6,731 nt of DNA from Candidatus Peribacteria bacterium (GTDB taxonomy: Bacteria > Patescibacteria > JAEDAM01 > Absconditabacterales > Absconditicoccaceae), in contig JAISKI010000049.1 in assembly GCA_031261265.1 (NCBI GenBank), forward strand, positions 1 to 6,731. The letters run 5' to 3'. The notes beneath the pieces were generated by a model, which was given only the letters and a program-made list of their open reading frames with translations, made no database searches and was not told where the DNA came from. This document shows, piece by piece, positions 1 to 6,459 of the stretch; positions within the stretch are counted from its first letter, which is position 1, and every line of letters begins with the position of its first letter. The translations under genes and the position numbers were made by a program.

Positions 1-20
1 AAAAAAAAGTTGAAAATCTC

Positions 21-48
21 TTGCAATTATCGTTTTTTTGACTATACT
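21..48 (+). promoter_or_regulatory. Sigma70-type promoter, TTGCAA-N16-TATACT
   Basis: A -35 box TTGCAA (21-26) is separated by 16 bp from a -10 box TATACT (43-48). The same two hexamers with the same spacing occur before the YhcG-like and Lgt-like genes in this window, which supports a real promoter. Transcription would begin near 54-57, directly at the start of the structured segment described next. Confidence 0.7.
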
Positions 49-54
49 ATAACC

Positions 55-179
55 ACACCCAAGAAATATCGGTCCTCTATCTTACGAGGTAGAGCAAACT
101 AGGTATTCGGCCCCTCCAAACTTACTTTCAGCAGGCAAATGAGCTTTCTGGAACTAACTTTGGGGGGGTGATGTTTTTT
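55..179 (+). ncRNA. Candidate structured small RNA or untranslated leader, family not recognised
   Basis: Downstream of a good promoter, this segment can fold into several nested helices. An 8-bp hairpin 75-82/87-94 is closed by a TACG tetraloop. A 10-bp helix pairs 111-120 (CCCCTCCAAA) with 159-168 (TTTGGGGGGG, one G-U pair). Within that helix, 126-131 pairs with 148-153 and 133-136 with 143-146, around an AAATGA loop. The G-tract can instead pair with the predicted 5' end (CACACCC, 54-60), so two folds compete. Six T residues at 174-179 could end transcription there. I cannot match it to SRP RNA, tmRNA, RNase P RNA, tRNA or a riboswitch class I know. It could be a stand-alone small RNA or the 5' part of a long leader for the surface-protein gene. 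The folding is inferred by eye, with no energy calculation. Confidence 0.4.
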
Positions 180-243
180 AAGGGAAAAAGCCATCATCGC
201 AGAGCAATCTGTAATTTTTTTTTTGTTATGTTACATTTTTCTC

Positions 244-271
244 TTGCATTTCCCTCCCTCAACGATATATT
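244..271 (+). promoter_or_regulatory. Possible second promoter, TTGCAT-N16-TATATT
   Basis: TTGCAT (244-249) and TATATT (266-271) are separated by 16 bp, matching the spacing of the other promoters in this window with one mismatch per box to the local consensus. It would start a transcript near 278 that crosses the attenuator-like leader and enters the surface-protein gene at 423. The flanking stretch 180-243 is AT-rich and shows nothing else I can support. Confidence 0.45.
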
Positions 272-319
272 GCAAGTGCTTAGATTCCAAAGTTTTTTGT
301 TTATGAGTAAATTTGGGTG

Positions 320-403
320 TTTTGTGGTTCACACACAAAATATCCTCTCATAGGCATTTTGTTGGAGTCTAAGCAACTCGTGAATCACAAAATGTCCTTT
401 TTT
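320..403 (+). promoter_or_regulatory. Attenuator-like leader with intrinsic terminator before the surface-protein gene
   Basis: Four segments can pair in mutually exclusive ways. Segment 1 (320-326, TTTTGTG) is complementary to segment 2 (334-340, CACAAAA). Segment 2 (335-341) is also complementary to segment 3 (356-362, ATTTTGT). Segment 3 (353-362, GGCATTTTGT) is complementary to segment 4 (387-397), with T395 bulged. The 3:4 hairpin encloses a small hairpin 365-368/376-379 and is followed by six T residues (398-403), so it has the form of an intrinsic terminator. It ends 19 nt before the ATG at 423, leaving no room for a promoter after it, so mRNA for that gene must pass through it. This layout resembles transcription attenuation: pairing 2:3 would prevent the terminator. 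The trigger is unknown. Confidence 0.5.
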
Positions 404-422
404 ATTTTCTAAGTATTTCATA

Positions 423-2771
423 ATGATGAAAAAACTCTGATTTTTAGTAGTTTGATTTTTAGCATTTCTTTTCCTTGGTAATGGAGCTTTTGCACAAACC
501 TACACCCAAGTTTTTAGTGATAATTTTAACCGTACCAATGGACCAGTTGGGAATAACTGGGAAACCGTAGGATTATCTACTGGAGATTGGTCAATTTATA
601 ATAATACAGCAATTACAACTGCTGGTCTTCGTTGGAGTAAACCATTGTTAAGACCAATTAATGAGAATCTTCAAGATGGTAAAATTGAGTTTATTATTCC
701 AGCATCAGTAGATTTAAGTCAATCTGTGGCTTTTGGTGCTATCGCACGTTTTGCCTCTGGCTCAATTGAAGGTACTTATAATGGATATCACATGTATTAT
801 TACCCACACGATGAACAATTTTTCATAGGCAGAAAAGTAAACAGTCCAGATACGAACGTGAATAGTGGTGCAGAAGCTATAAATAATGATAAACATACGA
901 CAATAGTTCCCATAGATGGTGATAAGAGAATTGAATTTATTGTGCTATCTTCAAATGCAACTACCTTTATAGCAGTTAACTTTTATGACAGTAGTATCAT
1001 TGACGACAGTGGTAAACCAGCAAAACTAATTTATTCTCGCACTGTTTTTGATTCCACCCCAGAATTACAAACTACTGGTCAACGAGGATTAGAAGGATTT
1101 TCTAATACTAGTGTTGAGGAAACTAGCAATTTTGATTCAGTAGCAATTTATTCATCAGATACTATTATTGACTCAACAACGATTGGGTTTATTGGAGATT
1201 CCATAACAGATGGTAATAGATGTAGTTCTAATAATTATCCGTCAACGGTGGCAGTTAGTGATTTGGGACTTGGTTTTATCGATATTAAGCGTGGTATAAG
1301 TGGTGCTACATCCGCCAGCTACTTGTCGACTAATTTAGCAGATACAATCTCTGACTTTCAAAACGCTGGTATTGAAGTCGTTCATATTATGCTTGGGACT
1401 AATGATTCAAAAGTTGTGGAAACAATTCTTCCAGCAGAATATGTAGCTAATATGCAAGCAATTATTGCTCAGTTAAAAGTGGCAGGCATTAGGAAAATTA
1501 TCATTTCTTATCCAATAACAGCTTATCCATGAACCAACCAAACAGCCATAGCTAACCTTAAAGCCATTATTGCTGTGATTCCAGATTTGATTGATGGTGA
1601 AACAGTTTTCTTAGGTGATATAGCAGCTTATCCATATTTTAGTGATAATCTTTCAACTGTATCATGCGACACCATCCATCCAAATGCAATTGGAAATATT
1701 CAACTTGGTCAATTTTGGGCAAACGCTTATACTCGTTTACTTATTGACCCTTATGAGTCAGGTTTTGCACAATTCATCACCAATGGAACTCAACATACTT
1801 GAAATACTAATACTACTTTAATTTACGAAGTGCAAAAAAAACTTTCCCGATTTACGATGACAGGTTTTGCAGGTGTGGAGGTAGATGGAACAGAACTAAC
1901 AGGGGAAAATTATCTTGTAGACGGTACAACTACTACAACCATCACTTTGAAAGCTGATTATCTCAATACTCTTTCCACAGGAAATCATCTCTTAACAATT
2001 AAATTTTCTGATGGAATCATTACTACGGGGAATTTCATTATTGTTTCTGCACCTTTGAATCCAAATACTCCATCTGGATGAGGTGGAGGTGGAAGTTCAG
2101 CTTCCAAAGACAATTGTCCTAACGGAGACTTCTCAGCAAGCTATTATGATGGCACTTGTGGGACACCAGATGAACAAGAAACAACAACTTGAAACAATGC
2201 AGAAAATCCAGCATCAAATGATAAGGTAGGGACAGGGCTTGTCCCTGTCCGAGACGAAGGCGAAGCCGAGGGAATTGTCAACCAAGAAATCCTCACAGCC
2301 TATCAATTCGCCTACGCCCACAATATCACCACCCTTGCACCCATAGAAGCAGCAATGCCTGACGGAACTGTCATTCGTGGACACCTCGCTAAAATGGTAG
2401 TGAATTACGCTCTCAATGTCCTCTGAAAAACTTTACCTTCTAAAGTTCCTGCTTCCTGTCATCGAAAAGATGGTGCTAATGCTCGAGAATCCTCTGAGAT
2501 GAAAGACTATGCCGTGAAAGCTTGCTCGTTAGGTTTGATGGGAATCGATATGGAGTATTTTCAACCCTATGCACAGGTAAGCCGTGCTCAATTTTGAACA
2601 GTACTTTCTAGGTTGCTTTATGGAAATGAGTATGCTGGTGGTAAACCATACTATGCTAATCACTTACAAGCTCTCAAAGAAAAAGGGATATTGACTCAGA
2701 TAGAGGATCCTGAAGCTAGGGTAGAACTCAGACAATGGGTTCGGCTCATGCTCATGAGAAGTGCGAAGTAA
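423..2771 (+). CDS. Secreted SGNH/GDSL hydrolase with LamG-like, X2-like and SLH-like domains (UGA=Gly)
   Basis: This is a 782-residue exported protein read through eight in-frame TGA codons (438, 453, 1530, 1800, 2079, 2190, 2424, 2595) as glycine; it stops at TAA. Residues 1-24 form a signal peptide (KK, hydrophobic core, AFA before Gln25). Residues about 31-250 begin with DNFNRTNGPVG and look like a concanavalin/LamG-type beta domain. The SGNH hydrolase follows: GDSITDG with nucleophile Ser260, a block II glycine (near 291-294), GTND with Asn327, and DTIH with Asp416 and His419. Such enzymes remove acyl or acetyl groups, often from glycans; the substrate here is unknown. Residues about 460-550 resemble an X2/Ig-like module. 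A Gly-rich linker and a motif CPNGDFSASYYDGTCG (Cys565, Cys579) lead to an SLH-like region (about 623-782), suggesting surface attachment. The ATG at 423 was chosen because it starts the signal peptide. It has no clear ribosome binding site, and a terminator follows at 2791. Confidence 0.88.
2226..2271 (+). repeat. GC-rich palindromic element embedded in frame in the surface-protein gene
   Basis: An 8-bp perfect inverted repeat, GGACAGGG (2230-2237) and CCCTGTCC (2243-2250), has a 5-nt loop. An alternative hairpin, GGGACA/TGTCCC (2229-2234/2240-2245), overlaps it. A second short hairpin, GGC-GAA-GCC, lies at 2259-2267. The stretch is about 65% G+C in an AT-rich gene. It is translated without a frame break as about 16 residues (602-617), in the poorly conserved linker between the Cys motif and the SLH-like domain. 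This is the behaviour of a small inserted REP-like or Rickettsia-palindromic-element-like sequence. The exact borders are uncertain. Confidence 0.55.
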
Positions 2772-2790
2772 TAGATATGAAACAGATGGG

Positions 2791-2841
2791 AAAACTCTCT
2801 GATTTACTTCTGAATCCTCGGAAGAAGTTGGAGAGTTTTTT
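2791..2841 (+). terminator. Intrinsic terminator after the surface-protein gene
   Basis: AAAACTCTC (2791-2799) pairs with GAGAGTTTT (2831-2839), and ACTTCT (2806-2811) pairs with AGAAGT (2823-2828) further in, giving a long two-part hairpin followed by a T run (2836-2841). It starts 19 nt after the TAA stop at 2771. The A run at the 5' side means it could also work for transcripts from the opposite strand. Confidence 0.8.
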
Positions 2842-2864
2842 GTCAAAAAAATAAAGAAAACATC

Positions 2865-2892
2865 TTGCAATAGGGATTCAGATTTTTATACT
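2865..2892 (+). promoter_or_regulatory. Sigma70-type promoter of the YhcG-like gene, TTGCAA-N16-TATACT
   Basis: TTGCAA (2865-2870) and TATACT (2887-2892) are spaced by 16 bp, just after the upstream terminator. The predicted transcript starts near 2899, giving a leader of about 28 nt before the ATG at 2927. No Shine-Dalgarno sequence is visible close to that ATG. Confidence 0.8.
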
Positions 2893-2926
2893 CTGGTGGA
2901 TTTATCTCAACTTCCTCATCATACCT

Positions 2927-3937
2927 ATGACTACCACCAACCTCAAAAAATCAGCCCTACCCATCCAACAAGACTTTGAAATGGTATTACACATCATCGA
3001 AAAAGCTCGTGAAAAAGCATTTAGTGCCGTGAATTATGAACTCATTTCAATGTACCGAGAAATAGGGAAATTTGTGAGTGAAAAAGTGAAATCAAATAGT
3101 CGAGGGAAATCTGTCGTGGAGGAATTCTCTCAATATGTGCAATCCAAATGCCTCGGAATTAAAGGTTTTTCAGCTCAGAATATTCGGAGAATGAAACAAT
3201 TTTATGAAACTTACGAAGGAAATGAAAAACTCTCAACACTGTCGAGAGAAATTAGTTGGTCGAATAATGTGCTAATTATGATGACCGCCAAGACTGATGA
3301 AGCAAGAGAGTTTTATATGTTGTTAACCACAAAAAACAAGTACTCTTACAGAGAATTAGAGAGACAATTAGATACCATGCTCTTTGAAAGAACGATGATT
3401 TCCCAAGAAAAGACAAAAAATCTAATTACAAAAAATGAGAGTTTAGCAGTATTGAGAGATAGTTATATCTTTGAATTTTTAGATATTCCGACAGAACATA
3501 AAGAAGTTGACCTCAGAAAATCCATTGTAGCAAATTTGAGAGACTTTATTTTGGAATTTGGCAAAGATTTTACTTTTGTCGGAGAAGAATATAAAATCCA
3601 AGTTGGGAATTCTGATTTTTTTATCGATTTACTCTTTTATAATCGTGAATTGGCTTGTCTGGTTGCGATAGAACTCAAAATAGACAGGTTCAAACCAGAA
3701 TATGTGGGACAATTGGAGTTTTATTTGGAAGCATTAGACAGAGATATCAAGAAACCGAATGAAAATCCTAGTATCTGATTGCTTCTGTGTACATCAAAAG
3801 ATGATACTGTAGTAGAATATGCTTTGAATAGAAGTGTATCACCAGCCGTAGTCGCAGATTATAGGCTTTATCTCCCTGATAAAACAATTTTAGAGAAAAA
3901 ATTGAAAGAACTGAGGGACTTTGCTTTATCTGATTAA
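2927..3937 (+). CDS. YhcG/DUF1016-family PD-(D/E)XK nuclease (UGA=Gly)
   Basis: This 336-residue protein has the two-part layout of the YhcG (DUF1016) family: an N-terminal helical DUF1016_N region (about 15-150) and a C-terminal PD-(D/E)XK nuclease fold (about 165-330). The catalytic pattern is visible as Asp234 in DFFIDLLFY and Glu249-x-Lys251 in IELKIDRFKPEYVGQLEFYL. The TGA at 3776 (residue 284) must be read as glycine, since the family motif NPSIGLLLC spans it and about 50 more family-like residues follow up to the TAA. The length is close to that of E. coli YhcG (about 375). The family is common in accessory regions and near restriction-modification genes, but its physiological role is not firmly settled; DNA cleavage is inferred from the fold. 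It has its own promoter, and only 46 nt separate it from the next nuclease gene with no terminator between, so the two may share transcripts. Confidence 0.93.
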
Positions 3938-3947
3938 AATTTACCTT

Positions 3948-3953
3948 TATAAT
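3948..3953 (+). promoter_or_regulatory. Possible -10 box TATAAT before the RecB-like nuclease gene
   Basis: A perfect TATAAT lies 30 nt upstream of the ATG at 3984, in the short gap between the two nuclease genes. The only -35-like match, TTGCTT at 3921-3926, is 21 bp away, which is too far. It may be a weak internal promoter, with most transcription coming from the promoter at 2865. Confidence 0.35.
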
Positions 3954-3983
3954 CTGCTTTTTATCACCTTTCCCCCTCTCAAA

Positions 3984-5210
3984 ATGCCCTACTCTCACTC
4001 TCAACTCAAATCCTTTGATGAATGCCAGCTTCGCTATCGCTACAAATATCTTGATAAAATCCCAGAATCGCAGGTCGCGGAATCGCCAGCGTTGAAATTT
4101 TGAAGTATCATTCACGCGACACTCGAACTTCTCTATAAAAAAATCCAGAACAGTGGAAAAGCACCAGAAAAAGCTGACCTCAAAACCTTCTTCCGTTCCG
4201 AGATGGAAAAATATCGTGATCAGTACAATCAGATTTCTGAAATTCCTTTTCCTGAGCAGGATTTTGAAGAAAGAATGACACTCGGACAGCAGATGATTGA
4301 TCGATATTATGACCAATATTTCCCTTTCACTGCCACGAAAATCAACGGACTGGAGCAGAATATCAATTTTGATTTACCGACGGGAGCTAAATTTAGAGGG
4401 ATTATTGATAGATTGGATTTTCAGGGCGATATCGCAATTATCGTGGATTATAAAACCGATAAATCCATCGCTCCGCAGGCGACTTTCGCGGAAAGTTATC
4501 AGCAACAGTTGACTACGTATGCGATTCGGGTAATGCAAAATTATGCTCATGTTGCGAAGAAAGTGGAGGGAAAGCTGATTTACCTTCGTTTTCAGCAGGA
4601 AATCACGTGGGAAATTACCAGCGAAATGCTTCAACATGCCATCCAAACCATCACGGAGAAGATTGCCGCGATAGAAAAAACACTCTTCGATTACAATATG
4701 GGACAAAAAGATGCCTTCCAACCGAGCGAAGGAAACCAGTGTCGCCGATGTGCATATCAGGTGCTATGTCCGCTTCGAAAACATAAATTCACAGATGATG
4801 AAGTGATTATTACCGAAATCGGAGAAACCAGTATTAAAAAGCTGATTGATAAGTTTTATCAGTTAAATACCCAGAAAAAGGAATTAGAAGATCAAATGAA
4901 AGGACTCAAAGAATTTTTGGAAGAATATGTGCATGCTCATCGTGATGAAGGCCGGAAAAATCTGTATGGAAATAAGGCCCAAGTGAAAGTAGAGTACAAG
5001 GAGGAATACAAAGCGAAACCTGATCAAGGGGACGCAGTGAAGCAATTCTTGATAGAGCATAATTTATTGGAGTTGCTGACAATGAGTGTAAATGCCGGGA
5101 AATTAACCAAGTTTTTACAGGAACATTCTGAGGAAATGAAGCAGCTTTCTGTTCTGCTTGAATTTCAGGAAAAGGTGATTGTTGGGTGGGTGAAGGAAAA
5201 GAAGGAATAG
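3984..5210 (+). CDS. RecB/AddB/Cas4-like PD-(D/E)XK exonuclease with Fe-S cysteines (UGA=Gly)
   Basis: This 408-residue protein belongs to the PDDEXK_1 / RecB-family exonuclease group. In order: YSHSQLKSFDECQLRYRYKY with Cys14; TGA-encoded Gly40 followed by SIIHATLE with His44; GIIDRLD with Asp142; VDYKT with Asp155 and Lys157; the QLTTY motif (Gln175, Tyr179); and a Cys-x2-Cys-x5-Cys cluster (Cys253, 256, 262). One N-terminal and three C-terminal cysteines is the arrangement that binds a 4Fe-4S cluster in AddB and Cas4. Residues about 287-319 are rich in heptad-like Lys/Glu/Leu and probably form a coiled coil, inside a C-terminal extension of about 140 residues that I do not recognise. No helicase domain and no cas1/cas2 genes are present, so a stand-alone repair or defence nuclease is more likely than a Cas4. 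The ATG at 3984 was chosen because the family starts just before its YSHSQL-type segment; no Shine-Dalgarno is seen. The stop is TAG. Confidence 0.9.
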
Positions 5211-5213
5211 TAC

Positions 5214-5245
5214 TTGACAAGCCATTTAATGAGCTTAGCTTGCAA
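5214..5245 (+). repeat. Inverted repeat overlapping the Lgt-like promoter
   Basis: TTGACAAGC (5214-5222) and GCTTGCAA (5238-5245) are complementary over 8 bp with one bulged A (5217), separated by 15 nt. It begins 3 nt after the stop of the nuclease gene and its right arm is the -35 box of the next promoter. No T run follows, so a standard intrinsic terminator is unlikely. It could be an operator, or chance. Confidence 0.3.
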
Positions 5246-5267
5246 ATACCTTCCATTTCCGTATACT
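5240..5267 (+). promoter_or_regulatory. Sigma70-type promoter of the Lgt-like gene, TTGCAA-N16-TATACT
   Basis: TTGCAA (5240-5245) and TATACT (5262-5267) are spaced by 16 bp, giving a predicted start near 5274 and a leader of about 62 nt. A second TATACT at 5275-5280 lacks a matching -35 box. The leader contains a direct repeat TTTTAGC-TTTTAGC shortly before the ATG but no Shine-Dalgarno sequence. Confidence 0.78.
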
Positions 5268-5335
5268 CAAACAATATACTCCTACCATAAAGAGTGCAAA
5301 AAGTTGAGATAGTGTTTTAGCTTTTAGCTTTACCC

Positions 5336-6121
5336 ATGTTTCCTTATCTTGAAGTGTTTGGTACAAAAATTTCAATGATGGTAGTTGGTTTGATTCTTGC
5401 TTTAGCAACCTTCATTCTGACTTGTTATTCCCTTGCAAAGAGAAATCATCAAGACTTTTATAAACTCTTTTATCAGTTGCCTGTTTGGGTGATAGTGATT
5501 TATCTTTTAGGGCGTTATGTCTCCGTGGCATTAGCTACTTCTTCTCTGATCCCTTCTTCTCTTAATGATATTATCACGATTCTCCGTCCTCACAATTTTG
5601 ATCTCCATTTTGTAGGGATCGCGATTGCAACTTTCATCTTTCTAGCCAGCTTTTTCTCTAGTATCAAGAGAACAGAAAATAAAAAAATCTGGGCAGATAT
5701 CCTCTTTTCGGCTTTCTGTAATGGGATGATCATCATGGGAATTTTTCTAACTTTGGGAGATAGCTTTATCGGGAAACAAACCACGAGTGGATTCGCTATT
5801 AGAGCACTCCATCCCGACAGTAGTTTAACAAAATTTGATGGAGTGTATCCTGTGGGGCTCTTCCTTTCTATTGGAGCATTGATCGTGAATGTTATCTTCA
5901 ATTTTTCCAGAATTTTCCGAAAGAAAAATGGGCTATGAATGCGAGGACTCCTTGGATTATTGGTAGTGATTAATGGTTGTTTTCTCTTCCAAAATTATCC
6001 AAGATACGGACTATTGACGTTATTCGGTACTTCTTTTGACGTAAAACAATATCTCTCAGCCTTCATGCTGATCGTGGGCGTGGTTGTGATCGTGAGATGG
6101 AATAGAAAAAGGTTTTATTAG
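5336..6121 (+). CDS. Seven-segment membrane protein, divergent Lgt-like (UGA=Gly)
   Basis: This 261-residue integral membrane protein has about seven hydrophobic segments (near residues 8-30, 46-66, 88-106, 119-139, 170-190, 203-218, 234-254), the number found in Lgt, which transfers diacylglycerol to lipoprotein cysteines. Lgt-like hints: LGRY after segment 2, LHFVG at the start of segment 3 where Lgt has its His-Gly-Gly motif, GDSFIGKQT where Lgt has a GN/GD-x-FIGRPT-type stretch, and a following ALHPDS resembling the RHPSQLYE region. The essential arginine of the usual GRxGN signature is not visible (MGIFLTLGD instead), so catalytic activity is doubtful and the assignment is tentative. TGA at 5936 (Gly201) joins the last two membrane segments to the rest; without it the protein would end after segment 5. 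The stop is TAG. The ATG at 5336 is the first in frame after the promoter. Confidence 0.8.
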
Positions 6122-6142
6122 GAGGAACTGAGCTTAAAAGGG

Positions 6143-6173
6143 GAGAGAAAAGGATAATCAGAATTTTTCTCTT
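6143..6173 (+). terminator. Possible weak intrinsic terminator after the Lgt-like gene
   Basis: AGAGAAAA (6144-6151) pairs with TTTTCTCT (6165-6172), extendable by a G-U pair, with a 13-nt loop; it is followed by TATTTTC. The stem is A/T-rich and the tail is imperfect, so it may terminate poorly. It lies between the TAG at 6121 and the rpmI promoter. Confidence 0.4.
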
Positions 6174-6181
6174 ATTTTCTC

Positions 6182-6209
6182 TTGAAATTACATTCCATTT
6201 CTGTATACA
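6182..6209 (+). promoter_or_regulatory. Sigma70-type promoter of rpmI-rplT, TTGAAA-N16-TATACA
   Basis: TTGAAA (6182-6187) and TATACA (6204-6209) are spaced by 16 bp, as in the other promoters here. The predicted start near 6216 leaves a leader of only about 38 nt, too short for the long structured L20-binding leaders known from some other bacteria. TACAAT at 6206-6211 is an alternative -10 register. Confidence 0.68.
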
Positions 6210-6253
6210 ATACTCACTGTCATCATTTTATTTGCTAAAGAGTCAGCTTTATT

Positions 6254-6445
6254 ATGGCTAATAAACTTAAATCCCACAGTGGAGCAAAAAAAAGGTTTAA
6301 AATTACCAAATCTGGTAAGTTAACTTCTAAAAAAGAAGGAAATAATCACCTGCAAACCAATAAAGGAAAAACCAATAAGAAATTTTCTTATGGAAAAGAG
6401 GTTTCCGCTACGCCAGCAAAAATGGTAAAATCTTTACTTCATTAG
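6254..6445 (+). CDS. rpmI: 50S ribosomal protein bL35
   Basis: This 63-residue basic protein matches bL35 from its start (MANKLKSHSGAKKRFKITKS, where the family has a K-x-K-x-HSGAKKRFK-type opening) through the Lys-rich central part; the length is normal for the family. bL35 is a small protein of the large ribosomal subunit that binds 23S rRNA. The stop is TAG, 14 nt before rplT, so the two genes form the usual rpmI-rplT pair. infC, often found just upstream in other bacteria, is not here; an Lgt-like gene with its own promoter takes that place. AAAGAG (6238-6243) is the nearest purine run but is too far from the ATG to be a good ribosome binding site. Confidence 0.97.
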   Translation: MANKLKSHSGAKKRFKITKSGKLTSKKEGNNHLQTNKGKTNKKFSYGKEVSATPAKMVKSLLH

Positions 6446-6459
6446 TTAAAAAATAAACA

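Noticed and set aside
55..120. tRNA or SRP RNA in the upstream region
   Set aside because: There is no T-arm/anticodon-arm arrangement and no conserved SRP domain IV sequence; the helices do not fit either model.
168..353. Open frame of 61 codons (GTG/ATG start) downstream of the structured RNA
   Set aside because: Composition is Phe/Leu-rich from T runs and matches no family; the start lies inside the G-tract helix and the frame ends inside the attenuator. Only its last 16 codons are mentioned, as a possible leader peptide.
1530..2597. Surface-protein gene as a pseudogene with several nonsense mutations
   Set aside because: All interruptions are TGA, never TAA or TAG; the frame never shifts, catalytic and SLH-like motifs are intact, and the same pattern appears in neighbouring genes. 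Reassigned UGA explains everything.
3776..3778. UGA as tryptophan (code 4) or selenocysteine
   Set aside because: The TGA positions match conserved glycines rather than Trp or Cys, TGG is used for Trp in the same genes, and no SECIS-like hairpin is needed to explain eleven sites.
2927..3937. Toxin-antitoxin pair with the next gene
   Set aside because: Both proteins are large nuclease-fold proteins; neither has the small size or features of an antitoxin.
3768..4316. Long open frames on the minus strand (also 4374-4721, 4906-5274, 5590-5901)
   Set aside because: They lie antisense to well-supported genes, show no recognisable family and arise from the codon structure of the + strand genes.
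3984..5210. Cas4 of a CRISPR system
   Set aside because: Motifs fit Cas4-like nucleases, but the protein is longer, there are no cas1 or cas2 genes, and no repeat-spacer array is present in the window.
5214..5219. TTGACA as a -35 box
   Set aside because: There is no -10-like hexamer at 15-19 bp downstream; TTGCAA at 5240 with TATACT at 5262 is the better promoter.
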